Below, in pieces: positions 34,413 through 44,426 of a DNA stretch of 64,000 bases (position 1 is the stretch's first letter; the number at the start of each line of letters is the position of its first letter). A program made the translations under genes and the position numbers. The notes beneath the pieces are model-generated. The model saw nothing but the letters and a program-made list of their open reading frames with translations, was not told the origin of the DNA and searched no databases. Source of the DNA: Methylobacterium radiotolerans JCM 2831. GTDB lineage: Bacteria > Pseudomonadota > Alphaproteobacteria > Rhizobiales > Beijerinckiaceae. The stretch is from assembly GCF_000019725.1 (NCBI RefSeq), contig NC_010505.1, positions 2,917,001 through 2,981,000 of the forward strand, in the 5' to 3' direction.

Positions 34413-37103
34413 TCAGCCTTCCTTGCCGGCGACCTTGCCCAGCGCTGCCTGGGCGGCCGCGAGCCGGGCGATCGGCACCCGGTAGGGCGAGCAGGACACG
34501 TAATCGAGCCCGACCTCCTGGCAGAAGCCCACCGAGGCGGGGTCGCCGCCGTGCTCGCCGCAGATGCCGAGCTTGATGTCCGGACGCGTCTTGCGGCCGC
34601 GCTCCACGCCGATGCGCACCAGCTCGCCCACGCCCTCCTGATCGATCGTGATGAACGGATCGGCCGGCAGGATGCCCTTCTGGGTGTAGGGCCCCAGGAA
34701 GGTGGCGGCGTCGTCGCGGGAGATGCCGAGCGCCGTCTGCGTCAGGTCGTTGGTGCCGAAGGAGAAGAACTCCGCGGTCTCGGCGATCTCGCCGGCCTTG
34801 AGGGCGGCGCGCGGCAGCTCGATCATCGTGCCGACTTGGTAGTCGAGGGTCGCGCCCTTTTCCTCGGACACGGCCCTCGCCATGGCGTCGATGCGGGCCT
34901 TCACGATGTCGAACTCGGCGCGGGTGAAGACCAGCGGCACCATGACTTCGGGCGTCACTGCCTTGCCGGTGTCCGCGGCAGCCTGGACGGCGGCCTCGAA
35001 GATGGCCCGGGCCTGCATCTCGGCGATCTCCGGGAAGGCGATCGCCAGGCGGCAGCCGCGGAAGCCGAGCATCGGGTTATGCTCGGAGAGCTCGCGCATC
35101 CGATGCCGGATCTTCTCCTCGGAGACGCCCGTCGCCTTCACGACTTCGGCGACCTCGGCGTCGGTGTGCGGCAGGAACTCGTGGAGCGGCGGGTCGAGCA
35201 GGCGGATCGTGACCGGCAGGCCGGACATGATCGTGAACAGCTCCAGGAAGTCCTGGCGCTGGTAGGGCAGGATCTTCGCCAGCGCCGCGCGGCGGCCCTC
35301 GGCGTCGTCCGCCAGGATCATCTCGCGCACCGCGATGATGCGGTCGCCCTCGAAGAACATGTGCTCCGTGCGGCAGAGGCCGATGCCCTCGGCGCCGAAG
35401 TTGCGGGCGGTGCGCGCATCGGTCGGGGTGTCGGCGTTCGCCCGGACCTTCATGGCCCGGAACGCGTCCGCCCACTCCATCAGCGTGGCGAAATCGCCGG
35501 AGAGCTCGGGCTCCAGCATCTTCACCTCACCCTGGATCACCTGACCGGTGGAGCCGTCGATGGTGATCTTGTCGCCGGCCTTCAGCGTCGTGCCTCCGAC
35601 CGTGAGGGTCTGCGCCTTGTAGTCGATCCGGATCGAGCCGACGCCGGAGACGCAGGGCTTGCCCATGCCGCGCGCGACGACGGCCGCGTGGCTGGTCATG
35701 CCGCCGCGGGTGGTGAGGATGCCCTCGGCGGCGTGCATGCCGTGGATGTCCTCGGGCGAGGTCTCGATCCGCACCAGGATGCACTTGCGCTCGGCCTTGC
35801 GGTGCGCCTCCGCGTCCTCGGAGTTGAACACGATCTCGCCGGTCGCCGCGCCGGGCGAGGCCGGCAGGCCGGAGGCGATGACCTTGCGCTCGGCCTTCGG
35901 GTCGATCGTCGGGTGCAGGAGCTGATCGAGGGCGCCGGGCTCGACGCGGCCGATCGCCTCCTCGCGGGAGATCAGCCCCTCGCCCGCCAGATCGACGGCG
36001 ATGCGCAGGGCGGCCTTGGCCGTGCGCTTGCCGTTGCGGGTCTGGAGCATCCAGAGCTTCCCCTTCTCGATGGTGAACTCCATGTCCTGCATGTCACGGT
36101 AATGCGACTCCAGGATCCCGTAGATCCGGGTCAGCTCCGCGAAGCTCTCGGGCATGGCCTTCTCCATCGAAGGCTTGTCGCTTCCGGCCTCTTCCCGCGC
36201 CTTCTCGGTGATGTTCTGCGGCGTGCGGATGCCCGCCACCACGTCCTCGCCCTGCGCGTTGATCAGGAACTCGCCGTACAGCGCCTTCTCGCCGGTGGAG
36301 GGATTGCGGGTGAAGGCGACGCCGGTGGCCGAGGTGTCGCCCATGTTGCCGAACACCATGGCCTGCACGTTGACGGCCGTGCCCCAGCTCTCCGGGATGT
36401 TGTTCAGCTCCCGGTACTTCTTCGCGCGGGGAATCATCCAGGAATTGAACACGGCGCCGATCGCGCCCCAGAGCTGGTCGTCCGCCCCCTGCGGGAAGTC
36501 GGAGCCGTGCTCGTCGCGCACGATCTTCTTGTAGGTCTGGATGAGGGTCTTCCAGTCGCCGGCGCCGAGCTCGGTGTCGAGGTCGAAGCCCTTGCCTTCC
36601 TTGTACTGCTCCAGCGCCTCCTCGAAGGCGTGGTGCTCCACGCCGAGGACGACGTTGGAGTACATGGTGATGAAGCGGCGATAGGAATCGTAGGCGAAGC
36701 GCTCGTCGTCGGCCTCCTTGGCGAGGGCCAGGACGGTCTCGTCGTTGAGGCCGAGATTGAGCACCGTGTCCATCATGCCGGGCATCGAGGCCCGGGCGCC
36801 CGAGCGGACCGAGACGAGCAGCGGATTGGTCGAGTCGCCGAACTTGCGGCCGGTGAGCGCGCCGACCTGCGCGAGCGCGGCCGAGACCTGGTCCTTCAGC
36901 TCCGGCGGGTAGGCCTTGCCGTGATCGTAGAAGTAGGTGCAGACCTCGGTGGTGATGGTGAAGCCGGGCGGGACGGGCAGGCCCAGGTTGGACATCTCGG
37001 CCAGATTGGCGCCCTTGCCGCCGAGCAAGTCGCGCATCTGCGACTTGCCCTCCGCCTTGCCGTCGCCGAAGGCATAGACCCACTTCGCGCTGCCGGTCGC
37101 CAT
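34413..37103 (-). CDS. ppdK: Pyruvate, phosphate dikinase
   Basis: Converts pyruvate, ATP and phosphate reversibly to phosphoenolpyruvate, AMP and pyrophosphate; 896 aa, normal length. ATG 37103 gives MATGSAKWVYAFGDGKAEGK, the family start. The N-terminal ATP-grasp part has LLGGKGANLAEMSNLGLPVP and PGMMDTVLNLGLND. The swivelling phosphohistidine domain has GGMTSHAAVVARGMGKPCV with His472. The C-terminal barrel has the PEP-binding SFGTNDLTQTALGISRD and GICGEHGGDP with catalytic Cys848. In a serine-cycle methylotroph such an enzyme would feed C3 units into PEP or gluconeogenesis. It is a single gene next to the photosynthesis cluster. Confidence 0.97.
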   Translation of the reverse strand: MATGSAKWVYAFGDGKAEGKSQMRDLLGGKGANLAEMSNLGLPVPPGFTITTEVCTYFYDHGKAYPPELKDQVSAALAQVGALTGRKFGDSTNPLLVSVRSGARASMPGMMDTVLNLGLNDETVLALAKEADDERFAYDSYRRFITMYSNVVLGVEHHAFEEALEQYKEGKGFDLDTELGAGDWKTLIQTYKKIVRDEHGSDFPQGADDQLWGAIGAVFNSWMIPRAKKYRELNNIPESWGTAVNVQAMVFGNMGDTSATGVAFTRNPSTGEKALYGEFLINAQGEDVVAGIRTPQNITEKAREEAGSDKPSMEKAMPESFAELTRIYGILESHYRDMQDMEFTIEKGKLWMLQTRNGKRTAKAALRIAVDLAGEGLISREEAIGRVEPGALDQLLHPTIDPKAERKVIASGLPASPGAATGEIVFNSEDAEAHRKAERKCILVRIETSPEDIHGMHAAEGILTTRGGMTSHAAVVARGMGKPCVSGVGSIRIDYKAQTLTVGGTTLKAGDKITIDGSTGQVIQGEVKMLEPELSGDFATLMEWADAFRAMKVRANADTPTDARTARNFGAEGIGLCRTEHMFFEGDRIIAVREMILADDAEGRRAALAKILPYQRQDFLELFTIMSGLPVTIRLLDPPLHEFLPHTDAEVAEVVKATGVSEEKIRHRMRELSEHNPMLGFRGCRLAIAFPEIAEMQARAIFEAAVQAAADTGKAVTPEVMVPLVFTRAEFDIVKARIDAMARAVSEEKGATLDYQVGTMIELPRAALKAGEIAETAEFFSFGTNDLTQTALGISRDDAATFLGPYTQKGILPADPFITIDQEGVGELVRIGVERGRKTRPDIKLGICGEHGGDPASVGFCQEVGLDYVSCSPYRVPIARLAAAQAALGKVAGKEG

Positions 37104-37268
37104 GTCGATCCCGTCCGTATCTAGTGCCCGGCGCCGGCCGAGCTGATGGGCGGGGTTGGACCATCCCGCAACGCAACGCAAGATGAACGCGCGATGGCCC
37201 TGTGCGTGCGTGGCTGACGGGTTCGACGGTCTGTCAGGCCCGCGACCCCACGGTGCGGGCGCAACCCC

Positions 37269-37412
37269 TCAATGCAGGATTCCGAGCCCGATCACGCCGA
37301 CGACGATCAGGTAGATCGCGACGATGTAGTTGAGCAGCCGCGGCATCACGAGGATCAGGATCCCGGCCAGGATCGCGATCAGCGGCTGGAGGTTCGAGAT
37401 GGTGATGGTCAC
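37269..37412 (-). CDS. Small DUF3096-like membrane protein
   Basis: A 47-aa protein from GTG 37412: TITISNLQPLIAILAGILIL, then two hydrophobic helices ending VGVIGLGILH. The pattern QPLIAILAGILILVMPRLLN and NYIVAIYLIVVGVIGL is that of the DUF3096 family of tiny two-helix membrane proteins of unknown role. It lies between ppdK and pufC. The longer in-frame extension upstream is Arg/Gln-rich and not credible. Confidence 0.75.
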   Translation of the reverse strand: MTITISNLQPLIAILAGILILVMPRLLNYIVAIYLIVVGVIGLGILH

Positions 37413-37522
37413 GGGCGCCTCCGCAGGGCCGAGCTTGGCCGCCGGTATCGACGCCCCTACCTCACGGAGGTTCCCTGTAGCTTGAGCGGAGCGGCCGGTC
37501 GGTCCGGCCGCTCCGGGCCCGA

Positions 37523-38626
37523 TCAGGGCTTCGGCGTCGGGGTCTCGGTCCCGGGGATCGGGTCCTTGGCCTCGCCGGTCGGCAGGCTCACGGCGATCGT
37601 CGGGCGCGACAGCTCCGGATAGGGTTCGATCACGTTGGCGCCGTTGAGCGGCTTGTTGGCGCCGTTGTGGCAAGTGGCGCAGTTGATCTTCGGCGCGTCG
37701 CCCAGGATCCCGAGCCGGTTGCGCGGGAATGTCGTGGTCAGCGGCTCCATGTAGTCCTGGTTGAGGTCACGCACCATGCGGATGCCGTACCAGGCATGGA
37801 CGCGGTTGGGCGTGCTGGTGTCCCACTGCGCGACCGAGCGGGTGTTGTGGCAGAAGGTGCAGTTCACCCCGAGCGACTGCGACATGCTGATCATGATCGC
37901 GAAGGTCTTCTCCGCGTCCTGGATCGGCTTGCCCTTCGTCTCGGGCAGCGCCGTGGTCGCGTTGACCCGGACCGCGTCCTCCGACGTCTCCTTGTGCTGG
38001 TAGAAGGCCTGATAGACGTCGTACGGCAGCGAGGTGTTGCCGACTTCCGCGGAGGCCAGGTTCTGGCTGTTGTTGCGCGGGATGAAGCGCCCCGCCCCCT
38101 GAACCGGGTGGTCGAACCAGATATTGGCCGGCACCGGATTGCCGCGGTGGCAGGTGTAGCAGGTCACCCCCGCCTGATGGACGTGATTCTCCTTCCACGT
38201 GGCGTTGATGTACTGCGTCATCTGGATCATGCGGCGGGCGACGCGCTTCTGGTAAAGTTCGTCGGACGCCATGTTCTCGGTGCTGTGGCAGTAGGTGCAG
38301 CCCTGCTGCGGCGCGACCCACTCGGTGATCGACACCATCAGACGGTTGAACTGCTCGGCCGAGAGATCGCCCAGAACTTGGACGTTCTGATAGACGGCCG
38401 AGGCCTTGTCGCCGCCCGCCTCGGCCGGATCGGCCGGCGCGGGCGCCCTGTTGGCGTCCGACAGCGCCTCGTTGCCGGCTCTGGTGCGGATCAGGTCCAT
38501 CCCCGTCCCGCGGAAGCCGGTCTGCTTGTTCGCCATCGGCGGATGGGTCCAGCCGGCGCCGCCGAACATCGCGATGGTGAGGAAGAGGGCCAGCGCCCCG
38601 CCGGCGACCGCCAGAATCGTCTTCAT
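37523..38626 (-). CDS. pufC: Photosynthetic reaction centre tetraheme cytochrome c subunit
   Basis: A 367-aa periplasmic electron donor to the special pair. Four CxxCH haem sites at 110-114 (CTYCH), 156-160 (CYTCH), 256-260 (CTFCH) and 316-320 (CATCH) are complete. Axial Met candidates lie in RRMIQMTQY and AIMISMSQS. The N-terminal hydrophobic segment (residues 3-24) has no lipobox Cys, so it is probably kept as a membrane anchor, unlike the lipid-anchored Blastochloris protein. The C-terminal 30 residues are Pro/Thr-rich. Last gene of the pufQBALMC series, 10 bp after pufM. Confidence 0.97.
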   Translation of the reverse strand: MKTILAVAGGALALFLTIAMFGGAGWTHPPMANKQTGFRGTGMDLIRTRAGNEALSDANRAPAPADPAEAGGDKASAVYQNVQVLGDLSAEQFNRLMVSITEWVAPQQGCTYCHSTENMASDELYQKRVARRMIQMTQYINATWKENHVHQAGVTCYTCHRGNPVPANIWFDHPVQGAGRFIPRNNSQNLASAEVGNTSLPYDVYQAFYQHKETSEDAVRVNATTALPETKGKPIQDAEKTFAIMISMSQSLGVNCTFCHNTRSVAQWDTSTPNRVHAWYGIRMVRDLNQDYMEPLTTTFPRNRLGILGDAPKINCATCHNGANKPLNGANVIEPYPELSRPTIAVSLPTGEAKDPIPGTETPTPKP

Positions 38627-38636
38627 GACGGCCTCC

Positions 38637-39617
38637 TCACGGCTTCATGCCGGGTGCGAGATGGGCGGGATCCACGATCGGGCCGTAGACCTGCGGGTAG
38701 GAGGGCGCGACGCCGTGCTTGACGGCCCAGAGGTACCAGTTGTCGACCACGGTCCCGGTGAGCAGGATGCCGATGCCGCCGGTCAGCGTCGTCAGCACGG
38801 CGAACCACCACGCCCAGCGGTGGATCGACTCCATCGTGGCGTTGAAGCCCATGGTCCAGCGCCAGAACAGGGCGGCGCGCTCGGTGGCCGTGCCGCGGTC
38901 GACGATCTGGTCGATCTCGCGCTCCGCGCCGTAGCGCGAGCAGGCCAGGATCGTGCCCCCGTGCATGGCGAACAGCAGCGTCGATCCGTAGAGGAACGTG
39001 ATCGAGAGCATGTGGAACGGGTTGTAGAACAGGTTCCCGTAGCGGAGCGAGAAGGCCGCGGTCCAGTCGAGGTGCGGGAAGATGCCGAAGGGCACGGCTT
39101 CCGACCACGAACCCATCAGGAGCGGCCGGATGAAGCCGAGGACGAGATAGAGCCAGATGGCCGACGCGAAGGCCCACGGCACGTGGGTGCCCAGCCCGAG
39201 TGCCCGCGCCCGCCGGTAGAGGTGAACCCACCAGAGCAGGATCGAGGCCGTCAGAAAGAAGCCGGCGATGAGCCACCAGCCGCCCTCGTTGAGGGGCGGG
39301 AGCACCTTCAGCCCGTATTTCGGCAGGGGCGGCTCCAGGGCCAGCCACGGCAGCTGCCGGACGAACTGGACCGGATCCCAGTTCACCGACGCCCACATGT
39401 TGAGCCCGATGATCTCGAAGGCGATCAGGCCGCAGGTGATCGACAGCGCCGCGATATAGCCGATGTAGATCGGTCCGACCTGGCTGTTGCCGATGAGCCC
39501 GAACAGGTAGCTGTTGAACGGCTTGCCGACGCGGTCGTCGACCGCCACCGGGACGCCGTGCTCCGGTACCAGCGGGCGCACCTGAACCTGCGTGAAGATG
39601 TTCTGGTAATAGGCCAT
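38637..39617 (-). CDS. pufM: Photosynthetic reaction centre M subunit
   Basis: Core subunit of the type II reaction centre, 326 aa, five transmembrane helices. Numbering coincides with Rhodobacter sphaeroides: His182 (bacteriochlorophyll), His202 (special pair), Tyr210, His219, Glu234 and His266 (non-haem iron), and Trp252 at the QA site are all present. The C-terminal extension after residue 300 ([20 protein letters not shown]) is the part that contacts the cytochrome subunit in PufC-containing organisms. Between pufL (80 bp) and pufC (10 bp). Confidence 0.98.
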   Translation of the reverse strand: MAYYQNIFTQVQVRPLVPEHGVPVAVDDRVGKPFNSYLFGLIGNSQVGPIYIGYIAALSITCGLIAFEIIGLNMWASVNWDPVQFVRQLPWLALEPPLPKYGLKVLPPLNEGGWWLIAGFFLTASILLWWVHLYRRARALGLGTHVPWAFASAIWLYLVLGFIRPLLMGSWSEAVPFGIFPHLDWTAAFSLRYGNLFYNPFHMLSITFLYGSTLLFAMHGGTILACSRYGAEREIDQIVDRGTATERAALFWRWTMGFNATMESIHRWAWWFAVLTTLTGGIGILLTGTVVDNWYLWAVKHGVAPSYPQVYGPIVDPAHLAPGMKP

Positions 39618-39697
39618 GGCCTGCCCTCCCCCGGAGTGCCGCGCGCCGAGCGGCGGCGACCCGCGTTAGTCCCCTCGTTCCGATCCCATGCGATCAA

Positions 39698-40522
39698 TCA
39701 TCGCCACACCGGCAGGTTGAGCCACCAGCCCCACCATTGCGGCCAGCCCTGCGTCCAGAACGGCCCGCTGATGACGATGCAGACCGCGCTCCAGAATCCC
39801 GCCGACAGGGCCAGGAACAGGCCGAGGCGGTGAACGCCGAGCGTGCCGATCGAGTAGCCGATCGTGTCGCGGAAGAACGTGTCCTCGTGCTCGGGCGTCT
39901 TGACGGTCTCGCCCTTCTTGGGATTGGTCGCCGACAGGATCAGGCCGCCGTGCATCGCCAGGGCCAAAGTCGTCGTGAAGAAGAACGTCACGGCCAGCAT
40001 GTGGGCCGGGTTGTAGTGGAAGTGGAGATACTGGTAGCCGGTGTTGGACACCCAATCGAGGTGACTGAGGATGCCGTACGGGAAGCCGTAGCCCCAGGCG
40101 CCCATCAGCAGCGGCCGGATCACCACGAGGGTGAAGTAGGCGAAGATCGCCATCCCGAAGGCCACGGGCACGTGGTAGCCGATGCCGAGCTTGCGACAGA
40201 TCTCGACCTCGCGCAGCGCCCAGCACACGAACGAGCCCAGCGCGCACATGGTGATGATCTGCCAGAGACCGCCCTCCTTGAGCGGCGCCAGCCGCAGGCC
40301 GTAGCTGATGTCGGGCGGCGCGATGTTGATCTGCCAGACGTTCCAGGTCGGTCCGATCGCCGCGCCGTAGATGACGAGCGCGGTGCCCAGTACCGTGAAG
40401 AACATCCCGACCACGCCGAAGAAACCGACGAAGAACGGCCCGACCCAGAAGTCGAACAGGTCGCCGCCGAGCAAGGTGCCGCCGCGGACCCTGTATTTGC
40501 GCTCGAAGCTCAGCATCGCCAT
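39698..40522 (-). CDS. pufL: Photosynthetic reaction centre L subunit
   Basis: A 274-aa core subunit with five helices. With a one-residue offset to Rhodobacter sphaeroides it has His154 and His174 (chlorophyll ligands), His191 and His231 (iron), and Glu213-Asp214 of the QB proton path in [20 protein letters not shown]. It begins [20 protein letters not shown], as in all PufL. It follows pufA across an 80-bp gap that holds a strong hairpin. Confidence 0.98.
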   Translation of the reverse strand: MAMLSFERKYRVRGGTLLGGDLFDFWVGPFFVGFFGVVGMFFTVLGTALVIYGAAIGPTWNVWQINIAPPDISYGLRLAPLKEGGLWQIITMCALGSFVCWALREVEICRKLGIGYHVPVAFGMAIFAYFTLVVIRPLLMGAWGYGFPYGILSHLDWVSNTGYQYLHFHYNPAHMLAVTFFFTTTLALAMHGGLILSATNPKKGETVKTPEHEDTFFRDTIGYSIGTLGVHRLGLFLALSAGFWSAVCIVISGPFWTQGWPQWWGWWLNLPVWR

Positions 40523-40565
40523 GGCGGCTGCTCCTCAGTCAGGCCGGAGAAGAGGAAGGAAGGGT

Positions 40566-40591
40566 GACCGCGGCCCTCGCGCGCCGCGGTC
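40566..40591 (-). promoter_or_regulatory. pufA-pufL intercistronic RNA hairpin
   Basis: GACCGCGGC (40566-40574) and GCCGCGGTC (40583-40591) form a perfect 9-bp GC stem with an 8-nt loop, starting 11 nt after the pufA stop codon on the transcript. In Rhodobacter, hairpins at this place protect the pufBA message from 3' decay and so give more antenna than reaction centre. The same role here is inference. Confidence 0.65.
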
Positions 40592-40602
40592 CGGACCGGC
40601 GG

Positions 40603-40794
40603 TCAGGCCGGCATCTGCGGCAGGGCGAGCGTGATGGTGTTCTCGGCCGCCTTGTTGTTTCTCGGGCCGTCCAGCCAGTTGAACCGGTCGGTCGAGAGCA
40701 GGATGAAGTGGATCAGCAGCGCCAGGATGAAGAGGAAGGTGAACAGAGCCACCAGCGTGCGCCGCGGATCGAAGAGCAACCAAACCTTGTGCAT
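40603..40794 (-). CDS. pufA: Light-harvesting complex 1 alpha polypeptide
   Basis: A 63-aa single-span antenna protein: [20 protein letters not shown], then a helix with Ala25-x3-His29, the bacteriochlorophyll ligand ([18 protein letters not shown]). The C-terminal tail is typical in length. It forms the LH1 ring with PufB around the reaction centre. 10 bp after pufB. Confidence 0.97.
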   Translation of the reverse strand: MHKVWLLFDPRRTLVALFTFLFILALLIHFILLSTDRFNWLDGPRNNKAAENTITLALPQMPA

Positions 40795-40804
40795 CCGATC
40801 CTCC

Positions 40805-41041
40805 TCAGCCGATCATCGTGACGAGGGCGTGGGCCGCGTCGCGGACGCCCTCGAGAGAGGCGTAGCCCTGCGGTCCGGGGAGCCACGGACGCCACAGCCA
40901 GACGAGGATGTGGGCGACCACGGCGATCGCCGTGAAGATGAGGAAGCTCGTCAGGAAGATCGCGTGGAACTCCTTGGCTTCCGGTTCCGTCAGCCCGGAC
41001 AGGCTGCTCGGTCTCTCTGTTGTGACGGGTCCACTCGCCAT
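40805..41041 (-). CDS. pufB: Light-harvesting complex 1 beta polypeptide
   Basis: A 78-aa antenna protein. The family signature [20 protein letters not shown] has His26 near the interface and His44, with Ala40 before it, as bacteriochlorophyll ligand; the LWRPWLPG end of the helix is invariant. The C-terminal tail of about 20 residues ([20 protein letters not shown]) is longer than in Rhodobacter. GGAGG lies 9 bp before ATG. Confidence 0.97.
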   Translation of the reverse strand: MASGPVTTERPSSLSGLTEPEAKEFHAIFLTSFLIFTAIAVVAHILVWLWRPWLPGPQGYASLEGVRDAAHALVTMIG

Positions 41042-41168
41042 CGTTCAGACCTCCGTGTGTTGGCCGCGCCTCTGGCGAGACGCGACGGGTTCAGCCGCGA
41101 TGCCTCTCGGCGATCACGGCCCGACTTCCCCCGCGTGACCGGACGGAAGCGTCTCGCTCAGGGGCGTG

Positions 41169-41390
41169 TCAGCCCATGAAGGCGAAGGGGATCGCCTGAA
41201 CCGCCATGGCGCGGGCCTCGCCGAAGACCGAGCGGCGCGCCGGCGTCAGGCCCGGGCGGGCCGTCTCGCGGCTCGGCCGGAACCGGTTCAGCGCCGCGGC
41301 GGCGAGGAAGAACGGGTAGGTCGCCGCCAGGATCAGTCGGAACTGGACCGCCTCCTGGTGCTGGCGGCCGGTCGGGACCATCGTTCGCAT
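41169..41390 (-). CDS. pufQ: PufQ-like bacteriochlorophyll biosynthesis regulator
   Basis: A 73-aa protein (Rhodobacter capsulatus PufQ has 74). A single hydrophobic helix is centred on FRLILAATYPFFLAAAALNR, followed by a basic Pro-rich part and the end EARAMAVQAIPFAFMG. This matches the PufQ plan: short basic start, F-x-L-I-x-x-x-x-P-F-x-L helix, then an EAR-x-x-x-P end. Position is also right: after bchZ, before pufB. AGAGGAG lies 8 bp before ATG 41390. Sequence similarity is low, as is usual for this family, so the call leans on length, position and pattern. Confidence 0.7.
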   Translation of the reverse strand: MRTMVPTGRQHQEAVQFRLILAATYPFFLAAAALNRFRPSRETARPGLTPARRSVFGEARAMAVQAIPFAFMG

Positions 41391-41425
41391 CGTCAGGTCT
41401 CCTCTGGGTGAAACGGAAAGGCGGC

Positions 41426-42892
41426 TCATGCGGGGGCTCCCGCGACGAGGGCGGCCCGGGCGCGCGCCACGTGGGTGGGCGCCACGGCGGCGGCCTCGGT
41501 GTCGCGGGCGGCCCGCTCGGCGGCGTCGCGCAGGCGCTTGGCGGCGGAGATGCGGGCGAGCACCGGCTGGGCCTCGACCAGGGCGTCGAGCGCCTGCCGG
41601 GCGGCCTCGTCCCACGGCAGCTCGGCGTGGCGCCGGGTCGGAGTCGCCTCGACCTTGTCCATGTCGCGGGCGAGCGGCAGGATGTGGAAGAGGGTGTCGA
41701 ACAGGGCGTTGCAGACCTCCTGAACCAGGTAGGTCGCCCCGGCGTAGCCCATGAACGGCGTGCCGGTGTGCCGCCGGATGATCGCGCCGGGGAAGGAGGC
41801 CGGGACGTAGGCCGCCCGGGCCCCGGTCTCGGCGAGGTACATCCGCTCGTTGAACGAACCGAACAGCACCAGGGGCGGCCTGGCCGCGACGGCGGCGCGG
41901 ACCGCGGCGTTGTCGGGCTTCAGCCCGGCCGAGCGCCCGAAGGCGAAGTGGCAGGGCAGGCCCATCTCGTCTTCGAGGAAGTGGCGAACGCCGCGCGCGT
42001 AGGTCTCAGTGGCGACGATGCCGAAGCTCGCGGTGCCGAAGAAGTCCTGGGTCACCGAGCGCCAGAGATCCCAGACCGGCTTGATGGTCGTGTGCCGCTC
42101 CCGCTCGATGAACGGCTCGGGATCGAGGCCCAGGATCTCGCCGAGCGAGCGCAGGAACTTGGTCGTCGAGAGGATGCCGATCGGCGCCTGCAGGTAGGGC
42201 CGCCCAAGATCCTCGCAGAGCAGCCGGCCGAACTCCCGGTACAGGCAGATGTTGGCGTCGGCGTTGACGAGCTTCGGCACGTCGGCGAGGTGCGCGCCGA
42301 GGGGGAAAGTCAGGTTCACCTCGGCGCCGATCCCCTCGACCAGCCGGCGGATCTCGGCGAGGTCCGAGGGCATGTTGAACGTGCCGTAGGCCGGGCCGAT
42401 CAGGTTCACCCGCGGCTTCTCGCCGGGCTTCTTCTCGGGCCGGGCCGGGATGCCCTTCTTGGCGAATCTCTTGGCGCCGTATTCCTGCCAGAGCCAGCGC
42501 ATCGCCCGGTCGGCGGCCTGCCACTGGTCCTCGTCGATGGTGCGCGGCAGGAAGCGCTGGAGGCCCGTGCCCTCCGGTGTCACGCCGCCGCCGATCATCT
42601 CGGCGATGGAGCCGGTGACCACCACGCTGGGCTGGCCCGGATCGAGGGTCGCGTGGGCGCGCTTCATCGCGCCCTCGGTGCCGTGGCGGCCGAGCTCCTC
42701 CTCGGCGAGACCGGTGACGACGATCGGCAATTCGTGCGGCGGCAGCGCGTCGGTGTAGTGCAGCACCGAGGTGACCGGCAGGTTCTCGCAGCCCACGGGG
42801 CCGTCGATGACGACCTGCAGGCCCTTGACCGCCGTGAAGACGTAGACCGCGCCCCAGTAGCCGCCGGCCCGGTCGTGATCGAGGATCAGCAT
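41426..42892 (-). CDS. bchZ: Chlorophyllide a reductase subunit Z
   Basis: A 488-aa nitrogenase-like subunit. With BchY it forms the catalytic core of chlorophyllide a reductase, which reduces ring B to the bacteriochlorin level. The start [20 protein letters not shown] and Cys35 in [20 protein letters not shown] are family marks; further segments are [20 protein letters not shown] and [20 protein letters not shown]. Its ATG overlaps the bchY stop by one base (TGATG). It is upstream of pufQ by 35 bp. Confidence 0.97.
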   Translation of the reverse strand: MLILDHDRAGGYWGAVYVFTAVKGLQVVIDGPVGCENLPVTSVLHYTDALPPHELPIVVTGLAEEELGRHGTEGAMKRAHATLDPGQPSVVVTGSIAEMIGGGVTPEGTGLQRFLPRTIDEDQWQAADRAMRWLWQEYGAKRFAKKGIPARPEKKPGEKPRVNLIGPAYGTFNMPSDLAEIRRLVEGIGAEVNLTFPLGAHLADVPKLVNADANICLYREFGRLLCEDLGRPYLQAPIGILSTTKFLRSLGEILGLDPEPFIERERHTTIKPVWDLWRSVTQDFFGTASFGIVATETYARGVRHFLEDEMGLPCHFAFGRSAGLKPDNAAVRAAVAARPPLVLFGSFNERMYLAETGARAAYVPASFPGAIIRRHTGTPFMGYAGATYLVQEVCNALFDTLFHILPLARDMDKVEATPTRRHAELPWDEAARQALDALVEAQPVLARISAAKRLRDAAERAARDTEAAAVAPTHVARARAALVAGAPA

Positions 42893-44421
42893 CAGGCCAT
42901 CTCCCCGATCGGCGTCTTGGGGCCCTCGATCTTCGGTCCCTGGCGCTTCTGCGGCACCTCTTGCCAGACGCCGGCGGCGTGTCCGGTGCCGACGCCTTCG
43001 AAGAAGTCGCGCATGGCGTCGAACCGCGCCCTGTTGCCCAGCGCCGCGTTGATCACCGTGGCGAGCGAGCCCGCGCCGGCCGCACCCATCAGCGGGCGCG
43101 CCGAGATCAGGTTGGTGAAGTAGAGCGCCGGGGTGCCGCGCTCCTTGGCCCGCTGCACCACCGGCGTTGTGCCGATGGCGAGATCGGGCTTCAGCGACTC
43201 GAAGGCGTAGAGATCGTCCTCCAGCGAGGCGCGGTAATGCACCTGCGTGCCGCGGGCCTCCAGCCAGTCGCGATCCGCCTCTGACCAGGGCGTGCGCGGG
43301 CAGGCCGTGCCGACGTAGGGAACCTCGGCGCCGCTCTCGACCAGGAGGCGCGCCACGAGCAGCTCCGACCCCTCGTAGCCCGAGAGCGTGATCCGACCCC
43401 TGATCGGCATCGCGCCGAGCGCCCCGCGGATGCCGGGCAGGATCGTGTTCTTGGCCGCCTCGACGGTTGCCCGCGCGACCCCGCAGGCCTCGCCGATCCG
43501 GTCCAGCCAGTCGGCGGTGCCGTCAACGCCGACAGGGGCCGAGCCGACGATCGGGCGGCCCGCCGCCTCGAACTCGCGGATCGAGGCCGTGTAGAACGGG
43601 TGGATCGCCGCCACCGCGGCGCAGTCGAGGGCCGCGTAGAGTTCGCGCCACTCGCGGGTCGGCACCACCGGGCCGGCAGACAGCCCCAGCGGCTCCAGGA
43701 GCGATCCGATCACCACCGGATCGGCCGGGAAGACCTCGCCGAGGAGCGCCACGCTGGGGCGCTCGGAACGGCCACCGCGCGGCGCCGCAACGGGGCCCTG
43801 CTCGGCTTCCGAGCGCGCGACCTTCAGCATCGCGCCGGCCAGGACGTCCTTGGCCTCGGCGTGGGTCGGCACGCCGAAGCCCGGCACGTCGATGCCGATC
43901 ACCCGGACGCCGTCGATCTCCTTCGGCAGCAGGCGCAGCGGCACGCCGGACGCGGTCGGGACGCAGAGGTTGATGACGACGACGGCGTCGTACTCCTCCG
44001 GCTTCGCGGTGGCGTGGACCGCCTCGCGGATGTCCTCGAACAGCTTGCCGGTGACGAGCGTCTCGGAGTTGAACGGCACGTAGCCGACGCTGCGCCGCGC
44101 GCCGTAGAAGTGCGACGTGAAGGTCAGGCCATACACGCAGCAGGCCGAGCCCGACAGGATCGTCGCCGTGCGCCGCATGCGCAGTCCGACGCGCAGCGAG
44201 CCGAAGGCCGGGCACATGCTCTGCGGCTGGTCGTGCGGTCCCTGCGGATAGTCGCTGCGGAGCTGCGCCAGGGTCTCCGACATGCCGGCGGCCTCGGCGG
44301 CCGCCACCATCGCGTCCTTGCCGGCGTGGCAGCCCAGGCCGTCGCTCTGCGCGGCGGCCAAGTCGACGTTGGCCGGCGCCTGGCGGGCGCGGAGATCGGC
44401 GATGTCGAGGGAGACGGCCAT
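42892..44421 (-). CDS. bchY: Chlorophyllide a reductase subunit Y
   Basis: A 509-aa NifD-like partner of BchZ. N-terminal cysteines that can bind the [4Fe-4S] cluster: Cys31 (GLGCHAG), Cys70 ([11 protein letters not shown]) and Cys94-Cys95 ([12 protein letters not shown]). [20 protein letters not shown] and [20 protein letters not shown] are typical of the oxidoreductase fold. ATG 44421 gives the natural N-terminus; the open frame continues upstream through bchX in another phase and is not real. 5 bp after bchX. Confidence 0.97.
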   Translation of the reverse strand: MAVSLDIADLRARQAPANVDLAAAQSDGLGCHAGKDAMVAAAEAAGMSETLAQLRSDYPQGPHDQPQSMCPAFGSLRVGLRMRRTATILSGSACCVYGLTFTSHFYGARRSVGYVPFNSETLVTGKLFEDIREAVHATAKPEEYDAVVVINLCVPTASGVPLRLLPKEIDGVRVIGIDVPGFGVPTHAEAKDVLAGAMLKVARSEAEQGPVAAPRGGRSERPSVALLGEVFPADPVVIGSLLEPLGLSAGPVVPTREWRELYAALDCAAVAAIHPFYTASIREFEAAGRPIVGSAPVGVDGTADWLDRIGEACGVARATVEAAKNTILPGIRGALGAMPIRGRITLSGYEGSELLVARLLVESGAEVPYVGTACPRTPWSEADRDWLEARGTQVHYRASLEDDLYAFESLKPDLAIGTTPVVQRAKERGTPALYFTNLISARPLMGAAGAGSLATVINAALGNRARFDAMRDFFEGVGTGHAAGVWQEVPQKRQGPKIEGPKTPIGEMA

Positions 44422-44426
44422 GCGCG

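Noticed and set aside
34368..37124. 918-codon plus-strand frame opposite ppdK
   Set aside because: Mirror of a complete 896-residue dikinase.
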